A stretch of 64,000 nucleotides of DNA. Origin: Pseudomonas thivervalensis (GTDB lineage Bacteria > Pseudomonadota > Gammaproteobacteria > Pseudomonadales > Pseudomonadaceae). Made by a program: the position numbers and the translations under genes. Of the stretch, positions 16,203 to 25,038 are shown piece after piece. Numbering within the stretch: position 1 is the first letter of the stretch; each line of letters begins with the position of its first letter. The stretch spans positions 62,001 to 126,000 of the forward strand of contig NZ_LHVE01000002.1 of assembly GCF_001269655.1 (NCBI RefSeq). The letters are read 5' to 3'. Under the pieces are notes generated by a model. The model worked only from the letters and a program-made list of their open reading frames with translations. It was not told where the DNA came from and made no database searches.

Positions 16203-17510
16203 GTGGAAATCTCCAAGTCCCGCTGGTACAGCCAGCTGTATGTGCAGGTGCTGATCGGCATCGTGGTCGGTGCCGCAATCGGTCATTTTGAACCGCAGTT
16301 CGGCGCCAAGCTTCAGCCCTTTGCAGATGGCTTTATCCGACTGATCAAAATGCTGTTGGCCCCGATTATTTTTGGCACCGTGGTGGTCGGAATTGCCAAG
16401 ATGGGCAGCATCAAAGAGGTCGGAAGAATTGGCGTGAAATCGCTGATCTATTTCGAGATTCTTTCAACCATCGCGCTGGTCATCGGCCTTGTCGTGGTCA
16501 ACATCGCCAAGCCAGGCGTTGGGATGAACATCCATGTCGAGACCCTCGATGGCAGTGCGATCGCCAAGTACAGCCAGGCCGCCTCTGCGCAGGGCGGCAC
16601 CGTTGATTTCTTCATGAACATCATCCCGCAAACTTTTGTGGGGGCGTTCTCCAATGGCGTCATGCTGCAAGTCATCCTGCTTTCTGTCTTGATGGGTGTG
16701 GCCCTGGTTCAAATGGGGGAGACCAGCAAACCGCTGATCAATACCATCGATCTGTTTCTGCAAGGGCTGTTCAAGATTGTTGCCATGGTCATGCGGCTGG
16801 CTCCGATTGGCGCTGGCGCGGGTATGGCGTTCACGATCGGCAAGTATGGTATCGGTACGCTACTGTCCCTCGGCCAGTTGTTGGTAGCGCTCTACGTCAC
16901 CACCCTGGTCTTCGTTGTGGTCGTGCTGGGCACGGTTGCTCGATGGTCAGGCATGCCCCTGCTGCAGTTTCTCCGTTACTTCAAGGATGAGATTCTGATT
17001 ACGCTCGGGACTTGCTCGACTGAGGCGGTGCTGCCTCGAATGATGGTCAAGCTGGAGAAGCTGGGCTGCAAAAAATCAGTGGTAGGAATGGTGCTGCCGA
17101 CGGGCTACACCTTCAATGCCGATGGCACCTGCATCTATCTGACCATGGCCGCGATCTTCATTGCCCAGGCGACTAACACGCCGCTGACGTTTATGGATCA
17201 GATGATTCTGTTGGGCGTTTTCCTGCTGACCTCGAAAGGTTCGGCTGGCGTGGCAGGGGCCGGGTTCATCACCCTTGCGGCAACGCTCACCACCATACAT
17301 TCCATTCCGCTGGTGGGCCTTGTCCTGCTCTTGGGCATCGACCGTTTCCTGAACGAAGCACGCGCCGTGACCAACCTGATCGGCAACGGTATCGGCACGA
17401 TCGCCATTGCCAAGTGGGACAACTCTTTCGACGTGGAAGCTTGCGAGCGTGAAATCACGGCCATGAAAAACGAAAAGGCGGCGCGTAGAGTGTTAGCCGC
17501 GCAGAAATGA
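16203..17510 (+). CDS. Dicarboxylate/amino acid:cation symporter (DctA/GltP family)
   Basis: A 435-aa protein with GTG start and GAGG 6 nt upstream. About eight transmembrane helices plus two re-entrant hairpins are visible; the family signatures LLAPIIFGTVVVGIAKMG, GTCSTEAVLPRMM (serine-rich hairpin 1 region), GYTFNADGTCIYL and FLLTSKGSAGVAGAGF mark the DAACS family. These carriers import C4-dicarboxylates with Na+ or H+. Sitting directly after tarD, it most likely imports D-tartrate. I avoid the name dctA because the core C4-dicarboxylate transporter is usually elsewhere. Confidence 0.9.
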   Translation: MEISKSRWYSQLYVQVLIGIVVGAAIGHFEPQFGAKLQPFADGFIRLIKMLLAPIIFGTVVVGIAKMGSIKEVGRIGVKSLIYFEILSTIALVIGLVVVNIAKPGVGMNIHVETLDGSAIAKYSQAASAQGGTVDFFMNIIPQTFVGAFSNGVMLQVILLSVLMGVALVQMGETSKPLINTIDLFLQGLFKIVAMVMRLAPIGAGAGMAFTIGKYGIGTLLSLGQLLVALYVTTLVFVVVVLGTVARWSGMPLLQFLRYFKDEILITLGTCSTEAVLPRMMVKLEKLGCKKSVVGMVLPTGYTFNADGTCIYLTMAAIFIAQATNTPLTFMDQMILLGVFLLTSKGSAGVAGAGFITLAATLTTIHSIPLVGLVLLLGIDRFLNEARAVTNLIGNGIGTIAIAKWDNSFDVEACEREITAMKNEKAARRVLAAQK

Positions 17511-17547
17511 TCGGCATCGCTTGCCTGGTCAGGCTGGGGCCTTGGCT

Positions 17548-17620
17548 TCACTGAGTTTCAGGCAGGCATTAAAAAAGACGTCCTAGGACGTCTTTTTTAA
17601 TGCAATCGGGTAAGTTGAAT
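17548..17620. repeat. ssrA-terminator-like repeat, copy 3 (distal attachment-site remnant)
   Basis: CACTGAGTTTCAGGCAGGC, a 38-bp perfect palindrome (17566-17603, core AAAAAAGACGTCC / GGACGTCTTTTTT), then CGGGTAAGTTGAATTGG. The same order of elements occurs at 25100-25183 and at the genuine ssrA 3' end (47333-47415). The ssrA CCA-end core is lost in this copy. TTGGAATACC at ~17673 also recurs at the other two sites. The palindrome still serves as a bidirectional terminator between the symporter and glxA-type genes. Confidence 0.72.
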
Positions 17621-17719
17621 TGGATGTGTATCCCTTTGATTTCAAGTCTCTGTTTTTTATCGAATGCACTTGGAATACCGTGTTTCGTCGCATGAGAGAT
17701 GAGCTGGGTGGTTGCCGCG

Positions 17720-18808
17720 TTATTTCCCATCTTGTTGCATCAGGGCTTTGCGTAACTTCCCAGGTGACATGCCAAACATGCTCTGAAAGTGCCGAATAAA
17801 ATGAGGCGCATCCGCGAAGCCACATTCAAAGGCGATCTCGCCGATCTGGCGGTCGGAACTCACCAGCAGCCATCTGCCGAACCTGAGTCGAACCTGGCGG
17901 TAGAACTGGGCTGGGCTGTTGTTGGTTTCAGCGACAAACAGACGTTCCAATTGCCGTTTACTGGTGCCGACCAGATGCGCAATGGCCTCGATATCCAGGG
18001 GGTGGGCCATGTGTTTTTCCATCAGCATCACGGCTTCGTGCAGCCGACGATTCGATGAGCTGGCGTACCCGAGCGCCTTGCGTCGGTCGACGAAACTGTT
18101 GGACGTGTTCTTTGCCACTGTCATCTGATGCACAACCTTGCCGGCACGATCCGGCCCGCAATGCATGCCGATCAGATGAAGCGCTAACTCGATAACTGAA
18201 ACACCGCCAGCGCAGGTAATCCGATCCCGGTCGATCAGAAAGTCTCTGTTGATGACAAAGCGCAACGTGGGAAACCGGTGTTTCCAGTCGTCGCCATGAT
18301 AGGCGTGGACACACGCCGTCCGCCCCTCCATCAAGCCATGTCGCGCGAGCACGAAGCTGCCGGTGCACAGGCCGATCAACGGCACCTGTGCAGCCGCGGC
18401 CTGGTGGAGGAACGCGGGATAGGTCTTCGGCACCGCCTCGATGGAGTCGAGCAATCCACCAATGACCACGATGTAGTCGAAACGCTCCGGGTCAGCGAGT
18501 TCACTGTCGATCGGTACGTCCAATCCGCTACTGGAAATGACTCTTTGCCCGGGCGTGCCGAGTACCTTCCATTGGCAGCGTATGGGGCGGCTTTGATCAC
18601 CCGTATCGGCGGCATGCCGCAAAGCATCGGTCAGCCCTGACAGTGACAGCAAGGGGAAGCGTGGCCACAACATTATGCCAATAGACAACTCGGCGGTGCC
18701 GCGGCGCATGGGTGGATGACGCGCCTGCCCATGATCGAGCCCGTCCACGAGGCTTTCCTGAGGTGCCACGGGCTCTGTGCCGCCAGAATGTCGCAAATAT
18801 TCAATCAT
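17720..18808 (-). CDS. GlxA-type transcriptional regulator (DJ-1/PfpI domain plus AraC HTH)
   Basis: Up to 362 aa. Residues ~40-210 form a DJ-1/PfpI-like glutamine-amidotransferase fold (VIGGLLDS..., nucleophile-elbow region LIGLCTGSFVLARHGLMEG). The C-terminal ~100 residues are an AraC double HTH (IEAIAHLVGTSKRQLERLFV... IAFECGFADAPHFIRHFQSMFGMSP). This architecture is typical of regulators of amino acid, choline and carnitine catabolism in Pseudomonas. The start is uncertain: ATGs at 18808 and 18709 both lack a clear ribosome site. It is divergent from the ABC transporter cluster and is its probable regulator. Confidence 0.88.
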   Translation of the reverse strand: MIEYLRHSGGTEPVAPQESLVDGLDHGQARHPPMRRGTAELSIGIMLWPRFPLLSLSGLTDALRHAADTGDQSRPIRCQWKVLGTPGQRVISSSGLDVPIDSELADPERFDYIVVIGGLLDSIEAVPKTYPAFLHQAAAAQVPLIGLCTGSFVLARHGLMEGRTACVHAYHGDDWKHRFPTLRFVINRDFLIDRDRITCAGGVSVIELALHLIGMHCGPDRAGKVVHQMTVAKNTSNSFVDRRKALGYASSSNRRLHEAVMLMEKHMAHPLDIEAIAHLVGTSKRQLERLFVAETNNSPAQFYRQVRLRFGRWLLVSSDRQIGEIAFECGFADAPHFIRHFQSMFGMSPGKLRKALMQQDGK

Positions 18809-18906
18809 TCGTGCAAAGCATCCAACAAATTATACCGCCAGTCCCACTACGATGGGCCTATGCGAAACGTTCTGCTGCCACCATGAAAACTATCGAGGAG
18901 CATCCG

Positions 18907-19776
18907 ATGAAGACGTCCAAAGTTAAGCGTTTTTCTGGTATTTGTGCCGGATTTCTGGTGTCCGTGTTGGCTGCGGCACCGGTGTTCGCATTGGAGACAG
19001 TAGAGCCGGGAAGCCTGACCATCGCCTTCAGTGGTGATATGCCAGGAACAGGGTATCAAGATAGTCGGATGGTCGGCTATGACGGTGAAATCCTTCAACA
19101 AATTTCCGAAAAACTGGGTCTTAAGGTCAAACCGGCATTAATGGAGTGGTCAGGGACGATTGCATCGGTGCAGTCCAAGCGAGTGGATATCATGGCGGGC
19201 ACCATGGGCTGGACCGAGCAGCGCTCGAAAATCATGACCTTGAGCGATCCTATTCACTACTTCAAGAACGGTATTACCCAGACAGACAAGACCCACTGGA
19301 ACAGCCTCAAGGATTTGCAAGGCAAGAAAGTCGGCACCATCACCGGTTTTTCGTTCATCCCTGAGATGCGCAAGATCGATGGCCTGCAAGTCGCCCTGTA
19401 TGACACGTCCGATGCGGCCGTTCGCGATCTGCTCGCCGGACGCATCGATGCGGTGATCGGCGATCCACCGGTCATGCAATACGCCATTTCTCGCAATGAG
19501 CAATGGCACCTGCATTTCAACGCCTTTGTCGACAACGATCCAAATTTCCCACTGCTGACTGGCTTGGGGCAGGTGGTGTTCGGCTTCAACAAGGCCAGTC
19601 CGGAACTGGTGACGGCGGTCAACGCGCAGATTCAAACACTTTGGAAAAACTGTGAGATGCGCAAGATCGGCGCTCGCTATGGACTGACTCAGGATGTCTG
19701 GTTCATGCCCGAAGGCAAGGACCTGCGCCTGGGCGTCGATCGCCCCGCGGACTGGACGCTACCGGGCTGCAAATAA
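18907..19776 (+). CDS. Polar amino acid ABC transporter, periplasmic binding protein
   Basis: A 289-aa protein. The start at 18907 is set by GAGGAG 6 nt upstream; the longer frame from 18712 runs into the divergent regulator gene. The signal peptide MKTSKVKRFSGICAGFLVSV is followed by an AAAPVFA cleavage site. The mature part is an SBP_bac_3 fold (DGEILQQISEKLGLKVKP, SVQSKRVDIMAGTMGWTEQR, LQGKKVGTITGFSF, DLLAGRIDAVIGDPPVM). It is the first gene of the transport-catabolism operon. The ligand is not known. Confidence 0.88.
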   Translation: MKTSKVKRFSGICAGFLVSVLAAAPVFALETVEPGSLTIAFSGDMPGTGYQDSRMVGYDGEILQQISEKLGLKVKPALMEWSGTIASVQSKRVDIMAGTMGWTEQRSKIMTLSDPIHYFKNGITQTDKTHWNSLKDLQGKKVGTITGFSFIPEMRKIDGLQVALYDTSDAAVRDLLAGRIDAVIGDPPVMQYAISRNEQWHLHFNAFVDNDPNFPLLTGLGQVVFGFNKASPELVTAVNAQIQTLWKNCEMRKIGARYGLTQDVWFMPEGKDLRLGVDRPADWTLPGCK

Positions 19777-19854
19777 GTGTGTGAGGCGATGGGACGGATG
19801 CATGCCGATGCACCGACTCATCGCCATGCCTATAACAAAAAGAGGTTAGCCAAG

Positions 19855-20643
19855 ATGTCGAGCCCGTCTGACACCGCGTTGCTGCGCGTGCACGAACTAC
19901 ACAAGAACTATGGCGATCTGGAAGTGCTCAAGGGCATCAGTCTGGAGTTGAAACCCGGTGAGACCTTGTCGCTGATTGGCCCAAGCGGGTCTGGAAAGTC
20001 CACCTGCCTGCGTTGCATCAATTACCTGGAAAAACCTACTAGTGGCGAGATCTGGCTGGGGAACGAGCTGATCGGGCAGGTCAAGGACGGTAAGCGTTTA
20101 CGCCTGATGAGTGACCGGGAGATGGCTCCGCAGCGCCGCGAGATCGCCATGGTGTTTCAGTTGTTCTATCTCTGGCCGCACTTGAACGTGCGCGATAACG
20201 TCGCGCTCGGTCCCATCAAGGCCCAAGGTATGCCGCGCAAGCAGGCGTATGAGTTGGCCGACGCGATGTTGGAAAAAGTCCATCTGCGGCACAAGGCCGA
20301 GTCTTATCCCGAGCAATTGTCGGGTGGTCAGCAGCAGCGGGTCGCCATCGCCCGGGCTTTGGCCCAGCAACCGAAAGTGATTCTGTTCGACGAACCGACC
20401 TCGGCGTTGGATCCCGAGTTGGTCGGCGAAGTGTTGGCCGTGATTCGCGAGCTGGCGGAGGAGGGGCGCAGCATGATCATGGTCACCCACGAAGTGAGGT
20501 TTGCCCGCGATGTGGCGGATCGGGTGATCTTCATGGACGGCGGGCGCATTGTCGAACAGGGGCCGTCGGCGCAAGTGATCGACAACCCTTGTCACGAACG
20601 TACCCGCAGTTTTCTTGGGCGCATGGCGGTGGAGAGCGCTTGA
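19855..20643 (+). CDS. Polar amino acid ABC transporter, ATP-binding protein
   Basis: A 262-aa ATPase. The start at 19855 (MSSPSDTALLRV) has AGAGG upstream; a longer frame begins right after the previous stop but lacks a ribosome site. Walker A GPSGSGKST, Q-loop region VFQLFYLWPHLNV, signature LSGGQQQR, Walker B VILFDEPTSALD and H-loop MVTHE are all intact. It is closest in style to GlnQ/HisP-type importers. Its TGA overlaps the ATG of the next permease gene (TGATG), so the two are translationally coupled. Confidence 0.93.
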   Translation: MSSPSDTALLRVHELHKNYGDLEVLKGISLELKPGETLSLIGPSGSGKSTCLRCINYLEKPTSGEIWLGNELIGQVKDGKRLRLMSDREMAPQRREIAMVFQLFYLWPHLNVRDNVALGPIKAQGMPRKQAYELADAMLEKVHLRHKAESYPEQLSGGQQQRVAIARALAQQPKVILFDEPTSALDPELVGEVLAVIRELAEEGRSMIMVTHEVRFARDVADRVIFMDGGRIVEQGPSAQVIDNPCHERTRSFLGRMAVESA

Positions 20644-21299
20644 TGGCGAATCTGCAAGCTTTCCTCGGGCTGTTGCCCTTGCTGTTCAAAGGCGCAATGA
20701 ATGCGCTGGAAATCGCCCTCTGCACCTTGGTGCTGGCCAGCACGGGCGGTCTGGTGCTGGCGGTTTTACTGACGTTCAGCCGATCGCGACTGGTACACGG
20801 CGCCATCGCCTGTTTCATCGAATGGATGCGCAACGTGCCTGCGCTGGCGCACCTGTTCCTGATCTATTTTGGGCTGTCTTATCTGGGAATCAATCTGCCC
20901 GCGTGGTTGGCGGCCATCGTCGGTTTGAGCCTGGTAGGCAGCGCAGTGCTGGCCGACACTTTCCGAGCCGGCTTGCAATCGCTGCACGTCGGCCAGCATG
21001 AAGCCGGGCAGGCCATCGGCCTGCACCGTATGCAAATTCTGCGCTACATCCTCGTGCCCCAGGCCCTGCGCGTTGCGTTGCCGGCTTATGCCAACTATGT
21101 CACGCAATTGATCAAGGACACGTCCATCGCCTCGGCCATTGCCGTGCCGGAAATCATGTTCCTGGCACGCAATCTTGTGACATCCACGTTCCAGACCTCG
21201 CTGATTTATCTGGCGGTGATGTGCATCTATGCGGCGATGATCCTGCCCATTGGCGTGGGATTCATCCGACTTGAACGTCATCTGGGGGCGGCGCGATGA
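20643..21299 (+). CDS. Polar amino acid ABC transporter, permease 1
   Basis: A 218-aa HisM-type inner-membrane permease with about five transmembrane helices and the family EAA loop (QHEAGQAIGLHRMQILRYIL, VPQALRVALPAYANYVTQL). It starts inside the stop of the ATPase gene and its own stop overlaps the start of permease 2 (ATGA at 21296-21299). The two permeases form the heterodimeric channel. Confidence 0.92.
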   Translation: MANLQAFLGLLPLLFKGAMNALEIALCTLVLASTGGLVLAVLLTFSRSRLVHGAIACFIEWMRNVPALAHLFLIYFGLSYLGINLPAWLAAIVGLSLVGSAVLADTFRAGLQSLHVGQHEAGQAIGLHRMQILRYILVPQALRVALPAYANYVTQLIKDTSIASAIAVPEIMFLARNLVTSTFQTSLIYLAVMCIYAAMILPIGVGFIRLERHLGAAR

Positions 21300-21979
21300 T
21301 CAGTTTTTTCCAGCAATACCCGGAATATTGGAGCGACTGGATCGCTCGCCTGCTACTTGGCGCACGGGTCAGCGCCGAGTTGTCCCTGACAGGCTTCGCC
21401 CTGGCGGCGATGTTGGGCGCGCTACTGGCCTGGGCGATGAAGAGTCCCAGCGTATTGCTCAAGCGTCTGGCCGTGTTCTTCATCCAGGGGATGCGTGCGG
21501 TGCCGCTTCTGGCGTTGCTGCTGGCGCTGTATTTCGCCTTGCCCAGCCTCGGGCTGACGCTGTCCGGTTATTGGGCCGGCGCTATCGGTCTGGGTTTACA
21601 GGGCTCGGCCTACGTCGCGGAAATCCTGCGCGGTGGATTGGATTCCTTGCATCGAGGCCAGCGTGAGGCGGCCATTGCCACCGGCCTGACGCCCTTGCAA
21701 GCCTTCACCGCCGTGGTCTTTCCGCAAGCCATTCGCGGCATGTTGCCGCCGTTGCTCAATGCCTACGTGTCGATTCTGAAGGACAGCTCCCTGTGCGCCC
21801 TGATCGCCACCGATGAGTTGATGCTGGCGGCCCGGGCCATCGCGTCCGAATCGTTTTTGCCGATGCATATTTTCCTGCTGGTGGGGGTGTTCTATTTCGT
21901 CATCGCTTTCCCTCTTTCTCTGTTGTCGCGAGTGCTGGAAGTACGATTTTCTCGCGGGCGCAAAACCATTCGAGGTTGA
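21296..21979 (+). CDS. Polar amino acid ABC transporter, permease 2
   Basis: A 227-aa HisQ/M-type permease with multiple hydrophobic helices and the EAA motif (RGQREAAIATGLTPLQAFTA, VVFPQAIRGMLPPLLNAYVS). It overlaps permease 1 by 4 nt, and the amidase gene starts 4 nt after its stop, so the operon is very compact. Confidence 0.92.
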   Translation: MISFFQQYPEYWSDWIARLLLGARVSAELSLTGFALAAMLGALLAWAMKSPSVLLKRLAVFFIQGMRAVPLLALLLALYFALPSLGLTLSGYWAGAIGLGLQGSAYVAEILRGGLDSLHRGQREAAIATGLTPLQAFTAVVFPQAIRGMLPPLLNAYVSILKDSSLCALIATDELMLAARAIASESFLPMHIFLLVGVFYFVIAFPLSLLSRVLEVRFSRGRKTIRG

Positions 21980-21983
21980 ACAC

Positions 21984-23411
21984 ATGAACATCATGGATCG
22001 AACCGCTTCCCACAGCATTGGCCAGTTGCGGCAAGCGCTGGCGTCCGGAGCGCTCACGAGCGAGTCCCTGGTTTGCGCGCAACTGGAGCGGATCGAGCGC
22101 TTCAACGGTCAACTCAATGCTTATGTCGAGGCTTATCCCCAGCGCGCGCTCGGTGCCGCCATCGCTGCCGATCGGCAGCGGGCTGCCGGTATCAACCTGG
22201 GGCCATTGCATGGCATTCCAATTGCGATCAAGGATTTGTTCGAGATCGACGGCAAGGCCATAACCGGTGGTTCGCTGGCACAGAAGCCGCGTATCTCGCG
22301 GCTCACCGCCACGGCAGTCCAGCGACTGGAGCGCGCCGGGGCAATCATCATGGGCAAGACCCACACCGTTGAGTTCGCTTTCGGAGGATGGGGCACAAAT
22401 GCCGTGATGGGCACGCCGTGGAACCCATGGGACGCCGACGTGCATCGTGCTCCAGGGGGTTCCAGCAGTGGTTCAGCGGTGGCCGTGGCTGGCGGGTTGG
22501 CAAGCGCGGCATTGGGCACCGACACCGGCGGCTCGGTGCGGATTCCCGCGGGCATGTGTGGTCTGGTTGGCTTGAAAACCACGCGAGGGTTGATTAGCCG
22601 TCACGGTTTGATTGAATTGTGTCCATCGCTGGATTCGGTGGGGCCGATTACGCACACCGTCGAAGACGCCGCGTGGATGCTTGACGCGCTGCTGGGGCCG
22701 GACCCGCTGGATCCGGTTTCGACCAAGTCACCCGTGTTCAGCGCCGCGGCAGGTTTGAATCTTCCGGTGGCCGGCCTGCGCATCTGGGTGCTGCCACAGA
22801 CTGAACGTGTACACATCGCGCCTGGCGTATTGGCAGCCTATGACCAGGGGCTTGAGCAATTGGCCGCACTGGGCATGCATTTAGTCGAACAGCCGCTACC
22901 GACTTCGCTGGAGCAGTGCATGCGCGTTGCCGGTGGCCTCATGAGTGCCGAAGGCTACGCCAGCCTTGGTAGCCTGTTCGAACGCGATGATCTGCGCTTC
23001 GATCCTCATGTGCAGCGTCGGGTGCTGAGCGGGCGCGCCATCGACGCGGCGGCATATATCCATTTGCACAACCAGCGACGTGTTGCCCGTCAAGCCATGG
23101 ACGAGGCTATGTCCAATGTCGATGCCTGTGCGTTTCCGACCAACGCCATTGGCAGTGTGCCGTTGAGTCAGGTCGATGAATACGGCACGCCGCTGGCCTT
23201 GCTCGGCCGCTTCGCCAACCTGCTCAATCTCTGTTCAGTGGCGCTGCCGGTGGGCTTCGATGAGCAACGTATGCCGGTCTCGATGCAAATTGTCGGGCGT
23301 GCTTTCGCCGAAACCTTGGTCCTGCGGATCGCCCACGCCTACCAGCAAGTCAGTGATTGGCACCAACTGCGGCCTGCGGGATGGGATTTGTCGGACAGGG
23401 TGGTGGCGTAA
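21984..23411 (+). CDS. Amidase-signature family hydrolase
   Basis: A 475-aa amidase-signature enzyme. The Ser-cisSer-Lys triad is visible: Lys83 in PIAIKDLFEIDG, the cis-Ser near 160 in PGGSSSGSAVAVAGG, and the nucleophile Ser184 in GTDTGGSVRIPAGMCG. The related AtzE, GatA and mandelamide-type enzymes hydrolyse C-N amide bonds. As part of a transporter-oxidase operon it likely deaminates or deacylates an imported amide; it is not a GatA of the tRNA pathway, since no gatB or gatC is nearby. Its TAA overlaps the ATG of the oxidoreductase (TAATG). Confidence 0.88.
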   Translation: MNIMDRTASHSIGQLRQALASGALTSESLVCAQLERIERFNGQLNAYVEAYPQRALGAAIAADRQRAAGINLGPLHGIPIAIKDLFEIDGKAITGGSLAQKPRISRLTATAVQRLERAGAIIMGKTHTVEFAFGGWGTNAVMGTPWNPWDADVHRAPGGSSSGSAVAVAGGLASAALGTDTGGSVRIPAGMCGLVGLKTTRGLISRHGLIELCPSLDSVGPITHTVEDAAWMLDALLGPDPLDPVSTKSPVFSAAAGLNLPVAGLRIWVLPQTERVHIAPGVLAAYDQGLEQLAALGMHLVEQPLPTSLEQCMRVAGGLMSAEGYASLGSLFERDDLRFDPHVQRRVLSGRAIDAAAYIHLHNQRRVARQAMDEAMSNVDACAFPTNAIGSVPLSQVDEYGTPLALLGRFANLLNLCSVALPVGFDEQRMPVSMQIVGRAFAETLVLRIAHAYQQVSDWHQLRPAGWDLSDRVVA

Positions 23412-24643
23412 TGGAAATCTGTGTCGTCGGCGCCGGAATCGTTGGCTTGAGCAGTGCCTGGTTTTTACACAAGGCCGGTCATCACGTCTCCGTTATCGAT
23501 CGGGCGGGGGAGGCCGGCATGGGGGCCAGTGCTGCCAATGGGGCGCAATTGAGCTACAGCTATGTGCAACCGCTGGCCGATCCCTCTCTATTGCCGGGCA
23601 TTCCAAAGATGCTGCTGGAGCGCAATGGCCCGCTGAAGTTTTCGCCGCAATGGAGCCTGGAACAATGGCGCTGGTGCGCGGCATTTCTCGCGGCCTGTCG
23701 TACGTCCATCTCGCGTCAGACCACCGTCGAGTTGCTGGAACTGGCACATGAAAGTCGGCTGGCGCTGGACGCATTCATCCGTCAGGAAAAGGTGCACTGC
23801 GATTTCGCCCGTACCGGAAAACTGGTTCTGTACCCCGATGCTGAAAGCCTGCGCAAGGCCAGCGATCAGGTGAGGTTCCAGGCCGCCCAAGGCTCCAAGC
23901 AACAAAAAATCGTCAGCCCCGCCGAAGCCTTGTCGATCGAACCTGCACTTGAGGGTTATAAGGAGGCGTTTCACGGCGCGATCCATACCGACAGCGAATG
24001 CGCGGTCGATGGGCGCAAGCTTTGTCAGGAGCTTGCGAGGTTGTTGAGCAAGCAGGGTGTGCGTTTTCTGTTCGACAGTGAGGTTGCCGCTTTCCGACGT
24101 GAACGCGGGCGTATCACCGCGTTGGAGGTTCACCACGCCATCGAAGGCCCTGGTCTTTTAGGGACGCAAGCGGTCGTGCTGACGGCGGGTGCTTACAGTG
24201 CGGGGCTATTATCAGCGTTCGGTGTGCGCATGCCGGTCTACCCGCTCAAGGGATACAGCATTACCTTGCCGATCACTGATTCGATGAATGCACCGACGGT
24301 CAGCGTGACTGACATGCGGCGTAAAACGGTGTTCGCCCGGATCGGTGATCGCTTACGCGTCGCGGGGATGGTGGAGTTGTGTGGGCTGGATGCGTCGATT
24401 CCCGTTAAGCGTATCGAGCAACTGAAGGCCTCGACGCAGGCATTGTTCGGTTTTGGCTGGAACGCCGATGATTGTCAGCCCTGGACTGGTTGGCGTCCGG
24501 CGACCCCCACCGGGCGGCCGATTCTGGCCGTCAGTGGTTGTGACAACCTGTACGTCAATTGCGGCCAGGGTGCGCTGGGCATGACGTTGGCATTTGGTAG
24601 CGCCCAACGTCTGGTCCGGTTGATCGGCGGCACAGCGCCTTAA
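23411..24643 (+). CDS. FAD-dependent D-amino acid dehydrogenase (DadA-like)
   Basis: A 410-aa protein starting MEICVVGAGIVGLSSAWFL, a GxGxxG FAD-binding motif at the extreme N-terminus. The DadA-type motifs GASAANGAQLSYSYVQPLAD, PVYPLKGYSI and GWRPATPTGRPILA, and the C-terminal NCGQGALGMTLAFGSA, support a flavoprotein of the glycine/D-amino acid oxidase family. It probably oxidises the amine released by the amidase, to an imine handled by the following RidA protein. It starts on the stop codon of the amidase gene. Confidence 0.88.
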   Translation: MEICVVGAGIVGLSSAWFLHKAGHHVSVIDRAGEAGMGASAANGAQLSYSYVQPLADPSLLPGIPKMLLERNGPLKFSPQWSLEQWRWCAAFLAACRTSISRQTTVELLELAHESRLALDAFIRQEKVHCDFARTGKLVLYPDAESLRKASDQVRFQAAQGSKQQKIVSPAEALSIEPALEGYKEAFHGAIHTDSECAVDGRKLCQELARLLSKQGVRFLFDSEVAAFRRERGRITALEVHHAIEGPGLLGTQAVVLTAGAYSAGLLSAFGVRMPVYPLKGYSITLPITDSMNAPTVSVTDMRRKTVFARIGDRLRVAGMVELCGLDASIPVKRIEQLKASTQALFGFGWNADDCQPWTGWRPATPTGRPILAVSGCDNLYVNCGQGALGMTLAFGSAQRLVRLIGGTAP

Positions 24644-24669
24644 CCTTCTCAATTCATGGAGCAAACCCG

Positions 24670-25038
24670 ATGGCAACGATTCAACGTTTTCAGAGCAGCG
24701 CGCGTATGTCCGGTGTGGTCAGTCACGGCGATCTGCTTTACCTCTCCGGCCAGGTGCCCACTGATCTACAGGTTGGCATCGAAGAGCAGACGCAGCAGGT
24801 ACTGGCCAAGATCGAAGCCTTGTTGGCATTGGCGGGCAGCGACAAGGGCCAGCTTTTGAGCGCACAGATCTGGCTCAAGGATATTGACCGTGATTTCGCC
24901 CTGATGAATTCGGTGTGGGACGCCTGGCTACCCACCGATAGCGCTCCGGCGCGGGCCACTGTTCAGGCAAGTCTGGCGCGGCCTGAAGTGCTGGTCGAGA
25001 TCATGGTCATAGCCGTGAGATCTGCTCCTGGTGTTTGA
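24670..25038 (+). CDS. RidA-family enamine/imine deaminase
   Basis: A 122-aa YjgF/YER057c/UK114 protein. Signatures are GDLLYLSGQVPTD, LLALAGSDKGQLLSAQIWL and the C-terminal SAPARATVQASLARPEVLVE, with the conserved Arg of the active site. RidA proteins hydrolyse reactive imines formed by amino acid oxidation, which fits the oxidoreductase just upstream. It is the last gene before the second ssrA-like repeat. Confidence 0.92.
   Translation: MATIQRFQSSARMSGVVSHGDLLYLSGQVPTDLQVGIEEQTQQVLAKIEALLALAGSDKGQLLSAQIWLKDIDRDFALMNSVWDAWLPTDSAPARATVQASLARPEVLVEIMVIAVRSAPGV

Noticed and set aside
14882..16261. 459-codon minus-strand frame over tarD
   Set aside because: The forward frame is an unmistakable D-tartrate dehydratase with all active-site residues; the reverse frame has no family features.
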